NCBI GenBank assembly: GCA_009379955.1
Contig: WHST01000065.1
Coordinates: 1 to 36,370 of the forward strand
Source of the DNA: Streptosporangiales bacterium
GTDB taxonomy: Bacteria; Actinomycetota; Actinomycetes; Streptosporangiales; WHST01
Direction: 5' to 3'
DNA length: 36,370 bases
The notes beneath the pieces are model-generated. The model made no database searches. It worked only from the letters and a program-made list of their open reading frames with translations, and was not told where the DNA came from. A program made the translations under genes and the position numbers. Positions 1-9,818 of this stretch are shown piece by piece (position 1 is the stretch's first letter; each line of letters starts with the position of its first letter).

Positions 1-50
1 CTGATCGCTGATCGCTGAGCATCAACGACGAGCACGACCACCTCACTCAT
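1..50 (-). CDS. Possible start of a gene running off the left edge
   Basis: Reading leftwards from an ATG at 48-50, the frame stays open to the window edge and gives MSEVVVLVVDAQRS and a few more residues. The run of hydrophobic valines and leucines followed by Asp resembles the first beta strand of a receiver-like or Rossmann-like domain, but 16 residues are too few to assign a family. No convincing Shine-Dalgarno sequence precedes it. It would be divergent from nothing and share orientation with the M15 peptidase gene at 136-1344, which lies upstream of it. It may be chance. Confidence 0.25.
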   Translation of the reverse strand, partial: MSEVVVLVVDAQRSAI

Positions 51-135
51 GCCGGCACACGGCCCGCCACGCTAACCGCCCAGCAGCCCCATCAGCGCCG
101 CGGCGCGGCGGATTCGCCAATACGGACCCACGCTC

Positions 136-1344
136 CTAGGAGGGCGGGTCCTTCAGCAACGCGGCCAGCTCGAAGTGCATGGGATCGGTGTAGCTCCAGT
201 CGCCACCCCAGGAGAAACCCCACTTCTTGAAGATCGCGACCACGCGCCGGTCCATCTCCCCGCGGGTGCCGCGCTGGTTGCCCGGGACGTTCATGTCGAG
301 CGCGATGCCCCAGGTGTGCAGGGAGATCGGCTGGTTCGGGTTGCTCTCGATGAACCTGGGCACGTAGCAGCCCGCGTACTCGTCGGGATGGATCTTCGCG
401 GCGATGCCCGACCGCACGACCTCCTCGAGCGCGCCGCGCAGCTGCGGCAGCATCAGGCGGTGGCAGGTGACCTTGCCGAGGAGCGGGACGGTCTCGGTCC
501 TGATGTTCGCGCGCACCCACTGCGGGTCGGGCGAGATCGTGCCGTTGGCGGAGTAGCGGTACGAGAACGTGCCGAACGCCTGTGCCGCCGCGTTGCCGGT
601 GAGGAACGAGCGCGGGACGGCCGCCGGGGCGGTGAGGAGGTCGACGTCGGCGCGCTTGCCGACCAGTCGGGTCACCCGCTGGCCGACCTCACCGGGGTCG
701 GCCCGGCCGACCGAGGCCACCAGGCCCGTGGTGCCGCGCAGGCCGAGCTGCCTGCCCACGGCGTCGCTGACCACGACGTCGATGCCCGGCAGGGTCGTCG
801 CGAACGCACCCACCCGCCGGCTCGTGCCGCCGAGGTCGGCCTGGGCGCCGAGGGAGAGGGCGAGCGTCCGTGCCCTGGTGTGCATGACGGCCAGCTCGCC
901 GCGCGCGACGCTCTGCCAGAGAGCGTCGGACTCGGCCGTGCCGGTCGGGGCGTACGAGCGGAAGGTCGAGGGGTCGACGGCTGCGACCGTCACCTTCGTG
1001 CCGTTCACGGTGGTGGTGCCGGCAGCGAACGTCAGTGTCGTGCCGACGCCGCGCACGCGGTCGATCGCCGTGCGCAGGGACGCGGTGAGGGTGCCGCGGC
1101 CGCGGACGAGCAGGTCCGCGGCGTTCTTGGCGCCCAGCGGCCGCACCGTGACCGGGGTCTGCGAGGCGGGCGAGGTCGCGGCTGCGCCGCTCGAGGTCGC
1201 GCCGGTGGTCGGGCGGCCGCTCGTCCCGGCGGGGCCGCCGGGGGAGTCGGACCCGCAGGCAGCTAACATCACAAAGCAGGTCGAAACTGTGCAAAGAGTC
1301 ACGGCTGCGCGGCCCCGGGCCATGCGCGGCCGAGAAATGACCAC
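136..1344 (-). CDS. M15-family (VanY-like) peptidase lipoprotein
   Basis: Probable zinc peptidase acting on peptidoglycan stem peptides outside the membrane. The N-terminus has basic residues, a hydrophobic stretch and a lipobox (LAAC, Cys30), so it is predicted to be a lipoprotein. The catalytic module is at the C-terminus, where HTWGIALDMN gives His343 and Asp350 and DPMHFEL gives His390; this H-x6-D...H set is the zinc-ligand pattern of the M15 (VanY/D-Ala-D-Ala carboxypeptidase) fold. The roughly 250 residues between signal and catalytic domain are not assigned; a Ser/Thr/Gly-rich linker follows the lipid Cys. The GTG start at 1344 is chosen because AAGGAGG lies five bases upstream; ATG at 1323 would leave a shorter signal. 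It is transcribed away from sigD. Carboxypeptidase versus endopeptidase specificity cannot be told. Confidence 0.85.
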   Translation of the reverse strand: MVISRPRMARGRAAVTLCTVSTCFVMLAACGSDSPGGPAGTSGRPTTGATSSGAAATSPASQTPVTVRPLGAKNAADLLVRGRGTLTASLRTAIDRVRGVGTTLTFAAGTTTVNGTKVTVAAVDPSTFRSYAPTGTAESDALWQSVARGELAVMHTRARTLALSLGAQADLGGTSRRVGAFATTLPGIDVVVSDAVGRQLGLRGTTGLVASVGRADPGEVGQRVTRLVGKRADVDLLTAPAAVPRSFLTGNAAAQAFGTFSYRYSANGTISPDPQWVRANIRTETVPLLGKVTCHRLMLPQLRGALEEVVRSGIAAKIHPDEYAGCYVPRFIESNPNQPISLHTWGIALDMNVPGNQRGTRGEMDRRVVAIFKKWGFSWGGDWSYTDPMHFELAALLKDPPS

Positions 1345-1560
1345 CTGACCTCCTTGCGCGACTACCCCTGGTGAACGAGACTAAGCGGCTCAGGTAACGC
1401 CGTGGCGACGCTCCGTCATCGAATACGCTCCGAAGATTTCTGCAAAGAAGGGTTTTCCAAGGAGCTGAATGCCGATACGGTGTTGGCTACGCGTGAAGTT
1501 CCGCCGGGGGGATCCAGTGATGCACGGGAAAGGCCGTGAGGCAGCGGGGGGCGCAGGTCG

Positions 1561-2301
1561 GTGAATCCGCGCCCGTTGCACGCGAGACCTCCTTCTGAAC
1601 CCACACCGCCGGTAACGCCTGCCGGCGATCTGACGATCTCACAGTTGACCGATCTCGATCTCGAGGATCTCGTCCCTCTCGCCGTTGACGGGGATCCTCG
1701 AGCGACAGAGGAGTTGCTCGGCCGGCTGCGTCCTTTGGTGCTCAGGTACTGTCGCGCGCGGCTGGGCCGTGTAGGAGGTTCGTTCGACCAAGCCGATGAC
1801 GTCGCGCAGGAGGTGTGTGTGGCCGTCCTGGCTGCGCTACCGCGCTACCGGGACGAGGGCAAGCCGTTCACGGCCCTCGTCTTCGGCATTGCCGCGCGCA
1901 AGGTCGTCGATCACCACCGCGTCGCCGCGCGCACCGCGTACCCGACCGAGGATCTGCCCGAACGCGAGGACGGCGCACCCGGTCCCGAAGAGCTCATGCT
2001 GCGCGGCGCCGACGCCGAGCGCGCACGCGCCCTGCTCGACCAGCTCCCGGAGAACCTCAGGCACCTCCTGATGCTCCGGGTCGCGGCGGGCCTGTCCGCC
2101 GAAGAGACCGGCCAGGCGCTCGAGATGAGCCCTGGCGCCGTGCGAGTGGCCCAGCACCGGGCCCTCGCGCGACTCCGTACCCTCGTGGGGCAGGATCAGG
2201 ACCACGAGCACAGCCCGCAGCCCGACTCCGAGTCCCCCAACCCCCGGGGGCGTCACCGGGCGCAGAGACAGCGCAAGCGCGGTAAGGAGGTGACGACGTG
2301 A
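1561..2301 (+). CDS. sigD: RNA polymerase sigma factor SigD (ECF-type)
   Basis: Two-domain alternative sigma factor. Region 2 spans roughly residues 43-122 ([15 protein letters not shown] resembles region 2.2; [11 protein letters not shown] region 2.4) and region 4 roughly 151-208 ([21 protein letters not shown], then the [18 protein letters not shown] helix-turn-helix). Identity as SigD rests on those motifs plus context: it overlaps an RsdA-type anti-sigma gene and is followed by the DUF5319, guaB and guaB3 genes, the M. tuberculosis Rv3414c-Rv3410c order. The GTG start at 1561 has only a weak purine-rich leader. The first 28 residues are Pro-rich and lie outside the sigma domains, so translation could begin later, for example at TTG 1645. 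The stop overlaps the rsdA start by four bases (GTGA), implying coupled synthesis. Family members control stationary-phase or starvation genes. Confidence 0.9.
   Translation: MNPRPLHARPPSEPTPPVTPAGDLTISQLTDLDLEDLVPLAVDGDPRATEELLGRLRPLVLRYCRARLGRVGGSFDQADDVAQEVCVAVLAALPRYRDEGKPFTALVFGIAARKVVDHHRVAARTAYPTEDLPEREDGAPGPEELMLRGADAERARALLDQLPENLRHLLMLRVAAGLSAEETGQALEMSPGAVRVAQHRALARLRTLVGQDQDHEHSPQPDSESPNPRGRHRAQRQRKRGKEVTT
1612..1637 (+). promoter_or_regulatory. Possible SigD-type promoter inside the annotated 5' end of sigD
   Basis: GTAACGCC at 1612-1619 is followed, 16 bases after the GTAACG core, by CGAT at 1634-1637. This resembles one published description of mycobacterial SigD promoters (GTAACG-type -35, CGAT -10), though other descriptions differ. 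A second GTAACGCC occurs at 1394-1401 upstream of the gene, with a looser CGAA-like match about 20 bases later. Autoregulation is known for many ECF sigma factors. If the internal copy is used, the protein would begin near the TTG at 1645. The motif is short, so this is tentative. Confidence 0.25.
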
Positions 2302-3197
2302 GTCGCCCAAGCTCCCCCCACGCGGGTGACCTCGATGCTGTGCTGCGTGACGACCTTGCGCTCGAACAGATCGGCCGTGGCCGTCGTCCTCGCGGTGCCG
2401 ACCAGGCGCTCAAGATGCTGTGTGCGATCGCCGAGGACGTCGAGGTGCGCGTGCCTCGACGCCGTGCCCGCGGGTCCCGGCTGACCCGTGGTCTGCTCGC
2501 CACGACGGTCGCCGCCACCGTGCTCGGTGTCACCGGCGTCGCGGCCGCCGAACCCGGCGGCTCCGGCAGCCTCGCCTTCTGGACGGCGCAACCCGGCCAG
2601 AGCCACGTCGACGCGGCCGACCGGTCGATCGGCGAGGCCCAGCGGTCGCTCCTCGAGGGCAACCGCACCGAGGCCACCCAGGCGCTCGACGAGGCCGACC
2701 AGGAGCTGATGCGCGCGAGCCAGAGCAGGCGTACCGCGCTGCTCAAGCGCCGCTCGACCGAGCTGCGCGGGCACACCAACTCCAAGACACCGCGTCCGCT
2801 GCCGACCACGGAGTCGACGCCGACCTGGTCCTGGTCGTGGGGCATCCCCGGCGGTGGGCCCGGCTGGCAGCCCAAGGGCAAGTGCCTGCTGATCCTCTGC
2901 ACGACGACGTCGTCCGCGAAGCCGACCGTGCAGAAGACGCCTGGCGCGTCGACCTCGACGGAGGAACGTCCCGGCCTGCTGTTCCGCCGGCCGAGCAGTG
3001 CGACGCCGACCACGCCCGGCGCGCCCGGGCTGCCGTCGCCGTCCTCGCCCAACTCGCCCTCGGCGACGCCGGTGCTGCCGACCTCGCCGACGACGACGAA
3101 GCCGTCCCCGTCCGACACCGACTCCTCGTCGCCGAGCGACGACGGGTCCGACGAGAACACCCCGAGCGGGCGGCCGAGCGCCAGCCCCACGCCGTAA
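2298..3197 (+). CDS. rsdA: Anti-sigma-D factor RsdA, membrane-anchored
   Basis: Predicted to hold SigD inactive at the membrane. The N-terminal cytoplasmic segment (residues 10-50, including [16 protein letters not shown] and [10 protein letters not shown]) resembles the sigma-D-binding region of RsdA. One hydrophobic helix follows at about 64-84 after an Arg-rich stretch, then an extracytoplasmic tail. The tail has a helical Glu/Arg-rich part (about 90-160) and a long Pro/Ser/Thr-rich, low-complexity end. It starts at GTG 2298, overlapping the sigD stop by four bases, with TAAGGAGG ideally placed upstream. In mycobacteria RsdA is removed by regulated proteolysis to release SigD. The disordered tail would suit a sensor or cell-wall-facing role, but nothing in the sequence shows the signal. 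A perfect hairpin follows the stop codon. Confidence 0.88.
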   Translation: MSRPSSPHAGDLDAVLRDDLALEQIGRGRRPRGADQALKMLCAIAEDVEVRVPRRRARGSRLTRGLLATTVAATVLGVTGVAAAEPGGSGSLAFWTAQPGQSHVDAADRSIGEAQRSLLEGNRTEATQALDEADQELMRASQSRRTALLKRRSTELRGHTNSKTPRPLPTTESTPTWSWSWGIPGGGPGWQPKGKCLLILCTTTSSAKPTVQKTPGASTSTEERPGLLFRRPSSATPTTPGAPGLPSPSSPNSPSATPVLPTSPTTTKPSPSDTDSSSPSDDGSDENTPSGRPSASPTP

Positions 3198-3204
3198 CGC
3201 ACAC

Positions 3205-5243
<2,039 letters not shown>

Positions 5244-5257
5244 GGCCCGAGGAGACC

Positions 5258-5380
5258 ATGAACGATCCAGCGAAGGAGCTCGACGAGCGGGCCGGAGGTA
5301 GGAGCCGCGGTCGACCGAGCACCCGAGCTGACGCCGTCGCGGCACCTGCCGGAGGGCCGGGAGGAGGCGGTCGCGCGTGA
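5258..5380 (+). CDS. Tiny coupled ORF between guaB and guaB3 (40 aa)
   Basis: An ATG at 5258 is preceded by GAGGAG with normal spacing and opens a 40-residue frame. That frame ends in TGA 5378-5380, overlapping the GTG start of guaB3 by four bases (GTGA). The product begins MNDPAKELDERAGG and ends in a Gly/Ala/Pro-rich, basic stretch with no recognisable domain. The good ribosome site and the coupling overlap suggest it is translated, perhaps only as a leader that delivers ribosomes to guaB3, which has no strong Shine-Dalgarno of its own apart from GGAGGAGG inside this ORF. No homologue is recognised. Confidence 0.5.
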   Translation: MNDPAKELDERAGGRSRGRPSTRADAVAAPAGGPGGGGRA

Positions 5381-6492
5381 ACGACGTCGAGATCGGCCGG
5401 GGCAAACGTGGGCGCGTGGCGTACGGGTTCGAGGACGTCGCCATCGTGCCGTCGCGGCGCACCCGCGACCCCGAGGAGGTCTCGGTCGCCTGGCAGATCG
5501 ACGCGTACCGGTTCGAGATGCCGCTGGTGGTCCCGCCGATGGACAGCGTCGTCTCGCCGCAGACCGCGATCACCGTCGGGCGGCTCGGCGGTCTCGCCGT
5601 GCTCGACCTCGAGGGCCTGTGGACCCGGTACGACGACCCGGAGCCGCTGCTCGCGGAGGTGGGCGAGCTGCCCGAGGACGTCGCGACCAAGCGGCTCCAG
5701 GAGATCTACGCCGAGCCGGTCAAGGAGGAGCTGATCGGTCGCCGGATCGAGGAGGTCAGGCGGGGCGGCGTGATCGTCGCCGGCGCGCTGACGCCGCAGC
5801 GGACCGCCCAGTACTACAAGGCGGTCATCGACGCGGGCGCCGACATCTTCGTGATCCGCGGCACCACGGTGTCGGCCGAGCACGTGTCGAGCCGCTCCGA
5901 GCCGTTGAACCTCAAGCAGTTCATCTACGAGCTCGACGTCCCCGTCGTCGTCGGCGGATGTGCCACGTACCAGGCGGCGCAGCACCTGATGCGCACCGGT
6001 GCGGCCGGCGTGCTCGTCGGCTTCGGTGGCGGGTCGGCGCACACGACCCGCAAGGTGCTCGGTGTCGCCGTGCCGATGGCGACGGCGATCGCCGACGTCG
6101 CGGCGGCGCGGCGCGACTACCTCGACGAGTCCGGCGGCAGGTACGTCCACGTCATCGCCGACGGCGGCATGGCCAGGAGCGGCGACGTCACCAAGGCGAT
6201 CGCGTGCGGCGCCGACGCCGTCATGGTGGGCTCGCCGCTCGCGCGCTCGGCCGAGGCGCCGGGACGCGGCTGGCACTGGGGCGCCGAGGCCACGCACGGC
6301 GAGCTGCCCCGCGGCGAGCGCGTCCACGTCGGCACGGTCGGCTCGCTGGAGCAGGTGCTGCTCGGGCCGTCCAAGGTGTCCGACGGGTCGATGAACTTCG
6401 TCGGCGCCCTGCGCCGGGCGATGGCGACGACGGGGTACTCCGAGCTCAAGGAGTTCCAGCGCGTCGAGGTCGTGGTCGACCCCGGGCACTGA
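5377..6492 (+). CDS. guaB3: GuaB3 family IMP dehydrogenase-related protein
   Basis: A 371-residue protein of the IMPDH/GMP reductase barrel superfamily without CBS domains. Conserved blocks include GFEDVAIVPSRRT, PMDSVVSP, VPVVVGGCATY, HVIADGGMARSGD and AIACGADAVMVGSPLA. In the loop where guaB has GSICTTR this protein has GSAHTTR, so the catalytic Cys is replaced by His222 (base 6040). In M. tuberculosis GuaB3 is reported to lack IMPDH activity, while a cyanobacterial GuaB3 was described as a GMP reductase. Both IMPDH and GMP reductase use the missing Cys, so the activity here is uncertain. The start GTG 5377 overlaps the tiny upstream ORF. The gene ends three bases from a convergent dehydrogenase gene. 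Confidence 0.92.
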   Translation: MNDVEIGRGKRGRVAYGFEDVAIVPSRRTRDPEEVSVAWQIDAYRFEMPLVVPPMDSVVSPQTAITVGRLGGLAVLDLEGLWTRYDDPEPLLAEVGELPEDVATKRLQEIYAEPVKEELIGRRIEEVRRGGVIVAGALTPQRTAQYYKAVIDAGADIFVIRGTTVSAEHVSSRSEPLNLKQFIYELDVPVVVGGCATYQAAQHLMRTGAAGVLVGFGGGSAHTTRKVLGVAVPMATAIADVAAARRDYLDESGGRYVHVIADGGMARSGDVTKAIACGADAVMVGSPLARSAEAPGRGWHWGAEATHGELPRGERVHVGTVGSLEQVLLGPSKVSDGSMNFVGALRRAMATTGYSELKEFQRVEVVVDPGH

Positions 6493-6495
6493 CCG

Positions 6496-7545
6496 TCAGG
6501 TGTCGAGGTCGAGCACGACCTTCACGTCGTCGTCGCGCGGCGTCATCGCGTCGGCGAAGTCGGCCAGCGGGATCCGCCGGACGAGCCGGTCGAGCCAGCC
6601 GCGATCGGCGCGGGTGAGAGCGGCCGTCGCGAGCTCGTAGTGACGCCGGTTGGCGTTGACCGAGCCGATGACGACGTCGTTCTCGAGCACGAGCTCGCGG
6701 TTGAGACCCCCCATGTCGGTCGTGAGGGTGCGGCCGGCCGACGACACACCGGTCAGGCAGACGATGCCGTACGGCGCGGTGTGGGCCATGGCGTCGAAGA
6801 CGAGCCGGTCGACGCCGGTCGCCTCGATGACGATGTCGGGGCGGAGCGCGCTCGCGACCTCGGCCATGTCGCCATGGTGGTAGTCGGCGCCGAGATCGGC
6901 GACCAGGCGAGGCTTGGGGCCCGCCGTCACCCGGTCGAGCACGTGCACGTCGAGGCCGCGTTGAACGCCGAGCAGCGCGGCGAGCAGTCCGATGGGACCC
7001 GCGCCGGTGACCAGGACCGTACGCGGCTCGAACCACGAGCGCGCCCCGATCCGCTCGATCTGCTCCCATGCCTTGGCCACCACCGACGTGGGCTCGACGA
7101 GGACCGCCACGCGGTCGAGCGCAGCGTCGACGCGGACCGCGTACCCGGGCTCGACCGTCCAGCGTTCGCTGCCATACCCGTCGAGCCGCTTGATGCCGCG
7201 CTCGGTGTAGCCGCCGTTGCGGCACATGTCGAACTCCCCGCGGGCACACGCTCCGCACGGCTCGGGATCGGGCCGACGCACCACGCCGACGACGAGATCG
7301 CCGGCGGCGAACCCGCTGCCGGTAGGCGCGTCGAGCACCCGCCCCGCCGACTCGTGCCCCAGCACCAGCCGGTCACGTCCCGGCGGCGCCCACCCGTACG
7401 CGCCCGACGCGATCTCACGGTCGGTGCCGCAGATGCCGAGTGCGACGCCCTGCACCAGCAGCTCGCCCTCGGCGGGTACCGGCTCCTCGACCTCGACCAC
7501 GGAAGCGACCTCGGACCGACCGGGAACGACCGTCAACGCACGCAT
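6496..7545 (-). CDS. Zinc-dependent glucose 1-dehydrogenase-like enzyme (MDR family)
   Basis: Medium-chain dehydrogenase, probably oxidising an aldose to its lactone with NAD(P)+. Catalytic zinc residues appear as Cys39 (GICGTD) and His64-Glu65 (GHESAG), with Glu151 (LVEPTSV). The structural zinc lobe shows Cys97, Cys100 and Cys108 (three of the usual four). The Rossmann motif GAGPIGLLAA is at about 181-190. The ending (VNANRRHYELATAAL, then FADAMTPRDDDVKVVLDL) resembles the archaeal-type glucose dehydrogenase C-terminal domain. It lies downstream of, and on the same strand as, a fumarylacetoacetate-hydrolase-fold gene, a pairing seen in non-phosphorylating sugar-acid catabolism. The 136 bases between them hold a palindromic repeat. 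The true substrate is not determined. Confidence 0.82.
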   Translation of the reverse strand: MRALTVVPGRSEVASVVEVEEPVPAEGELLVQGVALGICGTDREIASGAYGWAPPGRDRLVLGHESAGRVLDAPTGSGFAAGDLVVGVVRRPDPEPCGACARGEFDMCRNGGYTERGIKRLDGYGSERWTVEPGYAVRVDAALDRVAVLVEPTSVVAKAWEQIERIGARSWFEPRTVLVTGAGPIGLLAALLGVQRGLDVHVLDRVTAGPKPRLVADLGADYHHGDMAEVASALRPDIVIEATGVDRLVFDAMAHTAPYGIVCLTGVSSAGRTLTTDMGGLNRELVLENDVVIGSVNANRRHYELATAALTRADRGWLDRLVRRIPLADFADAMTPRDDDVKVVLDLDT

Positions 7546-7626
7546 GAAGCCACCCTGCCACGCCCGGTCGCGGCGGTGCCGTGTGCGGTGCGAGGGGTCG
7601 TCGGTGGAGCTTCACCTCACCGACGT

Positions 7627-7684
7627 GGACTTCACCTCGTCCCGGCACGAGGTGAAGTCCACGTTGATCACGTGAACGTGATCA
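7627..7684 (-). repeat. Dispersed palindromic repeat, copy A
   Basis: Read on the minus strand this 58-base unit matches 23435-23492 at 54 of 58 positions. It contains two hairpins. One is a perfect 16-bp stem (7625-7640 with 7647-7662, loop CCCGGC); the other is a 10-bp stem (7664-7673 with 7676-7685) around GA. It overlaps the stop codon of the FAH-family gene (TGA, complement of 7682-7684) and lies upstream of the glucose-dehydrogenase-like gene. It could end or stabilise transcripts. A partial extra half-stem (GAGCTTCACCTC, 7608-7619) sits alongside, hinting at decay of a longer element. Confidence 0.85.
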
Positions 7685-8623
7685 ACGGCGCAGACGGACC
7701 GACGCCCGCTCGCGCGGGTCGGTCGCCGCGGCCACCAGCCAGGACATCGCGTCCTTGCCGGCCACCACCGGGTTGCTGAGGTGGCCGACCTCGGCGACCT
7801 CCATCGTCACCCGGTCGCCGGGCCGCAGGGTGAACGACATCTCCGGGACGATCCCGGTGCCGGTCGCCAGGATCACGCCCTGCGGGAACGGCGCCTCGCG
7901 GAAGAGGTGCTCGACGAGGTCGGCGAAGGTGCGGTGCAGCCTGGCCGTGGAGGTGTGGCCCTCCCAGACGACGCCCCCGTCGCGCTCCACGGTGAGGGAG
8001 ACGGCAAGGTCGTTCGGGTCGGCGACCTCCCATGCCGGACGGACGCCGGCCGCGAGCGCGCAGGATCCCGCATAGACCTTCGCCTGCGGCAGGTAGAGGG
8101 GGTTCTCGCCCTCGATCGTCCGCGAGCTGACGTCGTCGCAGACGGTGTAGCCGACGACCTCGGCGTAAGCGTTGAGGACGAGCGCGAGCTCCGCCTCGGG
8201 CACGTCGAGCCCGGAGTCCTCGCGTACCGCGATCGGTTCGCCGTCGGTGACCACGCGCCATGGCACCGACTTGAAGAACAGCTCCGGCCGCTTCGCGTCG
8301 TAGACGGCGGTGTAGGCGTCGGCCTGCGTGCTCTCCTCCGTCCGCGCCTCCCGGGAACGCTGGTACGTGACACCGGCCGCCCACACCTCCATCAGGCCGT
8401 CCGTCGGCGGCAGCGGCACCAGGTCGCCGAGGTCGCGCCCGGGACCGGACGCGCCCTCGACGAGCGCGGTGATCTCGCCGAGCGGCCGGGTCAGCAGGTC
8501 GCCCATGTCGTCGATGCCGGCGAGAGCGGTCACGACGCCGTCGCGTTCGACGCCCAATCCATGCGCGCCCGTGTCACGCCCGATGTACCTGAGGATGCGT
8601 GAGAAACCAGGTGTCTGTGTCAC
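7682..8623 (-). CDS. Fumarylacetoacetate hydrolase family protein
   Basis: A 313-residue enzyme of the FAH fold, which cleaves or dehydrates beta-diketo or 2-keto-3-deoxy acids using a divalent metal. The metal site appears as Glu143 and Glu145 (EAELALVLN) with Asp163/Asp164 ([13 protein letters not shown]). The C-terminus has [15 protein letters not shown] and [23 protein letters not shown], typical of family members acting on 2-keto-3-deoxy sugar acids. With the glucose-dehydrogenase-like gene downstream, the likely role is a dehydratase or hydrolase in an oxidative sugar-acid route. Catechol-pathway hydrolases share this fold, so this is inference. The stop codon is embedded in a palindromic repeat. 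Confidence 0.82.
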   Translation of the reverse strand: MTQTPGFSRILRYIGRDTGAHGLGVERDGVVTALAGIDDMGDLLTRPLGEITALVEGASGPGRDLGDLVPLPPTDGLMEVWAAGVTYQRSREARTEESTQADAYTAVYDAKRPELFFKSVPWRVVTDGEPIAVREDSGLDVPEAELALVLNAYAEVVGYTVCDDVSSRTIEGENPLYLPQAKVYAGSCALAAGVRPAWEVADPNDLAVSLTVERDGGVVWEGHTSTARLHRTFADLVEHLFREAPFPQGVILATGTGIVPEMSFTLRPGDRVTMEVAEVGHLSNPVVAGKDAMSWLVAAATDPRERASVRLRR

Positions 8624-8655
8624 GCTCTCATTGTGTCGGAAACGTCGCTGCGCAC

Positions 8656-9678
8656 CTACTCCTCGTCCGCCGTCGACGGTGGACGAGTGCGGCTCGACGT
8701 GGTCGAGTCGGTCGCCGCGGCGTCGACCGCGTCGGTGGTCTCGGTCGTGCGGCCGGGTGGTTCCTGGCCGCCGGGCCCGTCGCTCGCCAGCGCCCTGGCG
8801 TGCAGGACGTTGCCGATCAGCAGGTCGTAGATCAGGATGCCGATCGCGCCGCCGACGAGTGGGCCGATGATCGGTATCCAGAAGTAGGCACTGTAGGCAC
8901 CGTCGACGCTGCCGGGCATGGCGAACTCACCCCAGCCCGCCGTCCATGCGAAGAGGCGCGGACCGAAGTCGCGTGCCGGGTTGATCGCGTAACCGGCGTT
9001 GGCGCCGAACGACATGCCGATCGCCGCGACCGCGAACCCGATGAGCAGCGGTCCGAGGTTGGCCTTCACCGCGGTGTTGCGCAGGTCGATGATCGCCACG
9101 ATGAAGATGACGAGGAACATCGTGCCGACGATCTGGTCGATCAGCGGACCCCACACACTTCCGTTGAAGTACGGCGCGGGCGCGGTCGAGAAGATCGTCA
9201 GCGTCGTGTTGGTGTGACCGTTGATCTTCGGGCCTTCCGCCGCGGCGTCGAACGCCTTGATCGCGTGGAAGTACACGAGATAGACCAGCGCTGCCCCGGC
9301 GAACCCGCCGAGTACCTGCGCGATCATGTACGGCGCGACCTTGCGCCAGGGGAACTTGCGGCGTATCGCGAACGCCAGTGTCACCGCCGGGTTGATGTGC
9401 GCCCCGCTGACGCCGCCCGCCACGTAGACGGCGAGCGTGACCGCGAGCGCCCAGCCCCAGGTGATCAGCAGCCAGTCACCGGCACCGAGGAAGAACGTGG
9501 TCGGCCCCTCGGTACGGCCGGAACCAGGTAGACCCGCGACGGCGGCGGCGACCACGCCGTCCCCGAACGCGATCAGGATCAACGTGCCCAAGAACTCCGC
9601 GACCAGCTCGCCTCTGAGGCCTCCGAGCCTTTTGAGCCCGCTCCCCTTGGCGATCAGCGGAGGAATGTCGACAGCCAT
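8656..9678 (-). CDS. glpF: Glycerol facilitator / aquaglyceroporin (MIP family)
   Basis: Membrane channel for glycerol uptake. It has six predicted membrane helices and the two half-helix motifs HINPAVT (NPA at 96-98) and [11 protein letters not shown] (NPA at 233-235). The Asp directly after NPAR is the mark of glycerol-conducting rather than water-only channels. The 340-residue length exceeds the usual 250-290 because of a loop around 140-175 and a hydrophilic Asp/Thr-rich C-terminal tail. ATG 9678 is supported by GGGAGGTG upstream. It is divergent from dhaKLM across 140 bases with a recognisable promoter on each strand, so channel and kinase are probably co-regulated. Confidence 0.93.
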   Translation of the reverse strand: MAVDIPPLIAKGSGLKRLGGLRGELVAEFLGTLILIAFGDGVVAAAVAGLPGSGRTEGPTTFFLGAGDWLLITWGWALAVTLAVYVAGGVSGAHINPAVTLAFAIRRKFPWRKVAPYMIAQVLGGFAGAALVYLVYFHAIKAFDAAAEGPKINGHTNTTLTIFSTAPAPYFNGSVWGPLIDQIVGTMFLVIFIVAIIDLRNTAVKANLGPLLIGFAVAAIGMSFGANAGYAINPARDFGPRLFAWTAGWGEFAMPGSVDGAYSAYFWIPIIGPLVGGAIGILIYDLLIGNVLHARALASDGPGGQEPPGRTTETTDAVDAAATDSTTSSRTRPPSTADEE

Positions 9679-9710
9679 GTCGCACCTCCCCGGCGGTATG
9701 CCCTGCGCCA

Positions 9711-9739
9711 GTTGTACTGCTTGGCAGTCCCGTGAGCAA
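9711..9739 (-). promoter_or_regulatory. glpF promoter with overlapping inverted repeat
   Basis: On the minus strand TTGCTC (complement of 9734-9739) and TACAAC (complement of 9711-9716) are exactly 17 bases apart, about 33 bases upstream of the glpF ATG. A small inverted repeat, ACTGC-TTG-GCAGT (9716-9728), lies between the boxes, where a repressor would block RNA polymerase. The bases are seen; the regulatory role is inference. Confidence 0.5.
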
Positions 9740-9742
9740 TGC

Positions 9743-9771
9743 TTGTGCGAGAAGCGATACGCACCGACGAT
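9743..9771 (+). promoter_or_regulatory. Putative dhaKLM promoter
   Basis: TTGTGC (9743-9748) and GACGAT (9766-9771) are 17 bases apart, upstream of dhaK. Each box matches the primary-sigma consensus at three of six positions. Its -35 lies four bases from the -35 of the divergent glpF promoter, a back-to-back arrangement. Match quality is modest. Confidence 0.35.
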
Positions 9772-9818
9772 GGTGAGGTGCGGGCGTCAGTGGGCGCTCG
9801 GCCCGGAGAGAGGCGTCC

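Noticed and set aside
1-20. Short tandem GCTGATC motif at the left edge
   Set aside because: Only two copies within what may be coding sequence; expected by chance.
7217-7675. Open frame reading into repeat copy A
   Set aside because: It is antisense to the glucose-dehydrogenase-like gene and ends in the palindrome; the repeat is better explained as non-coding.
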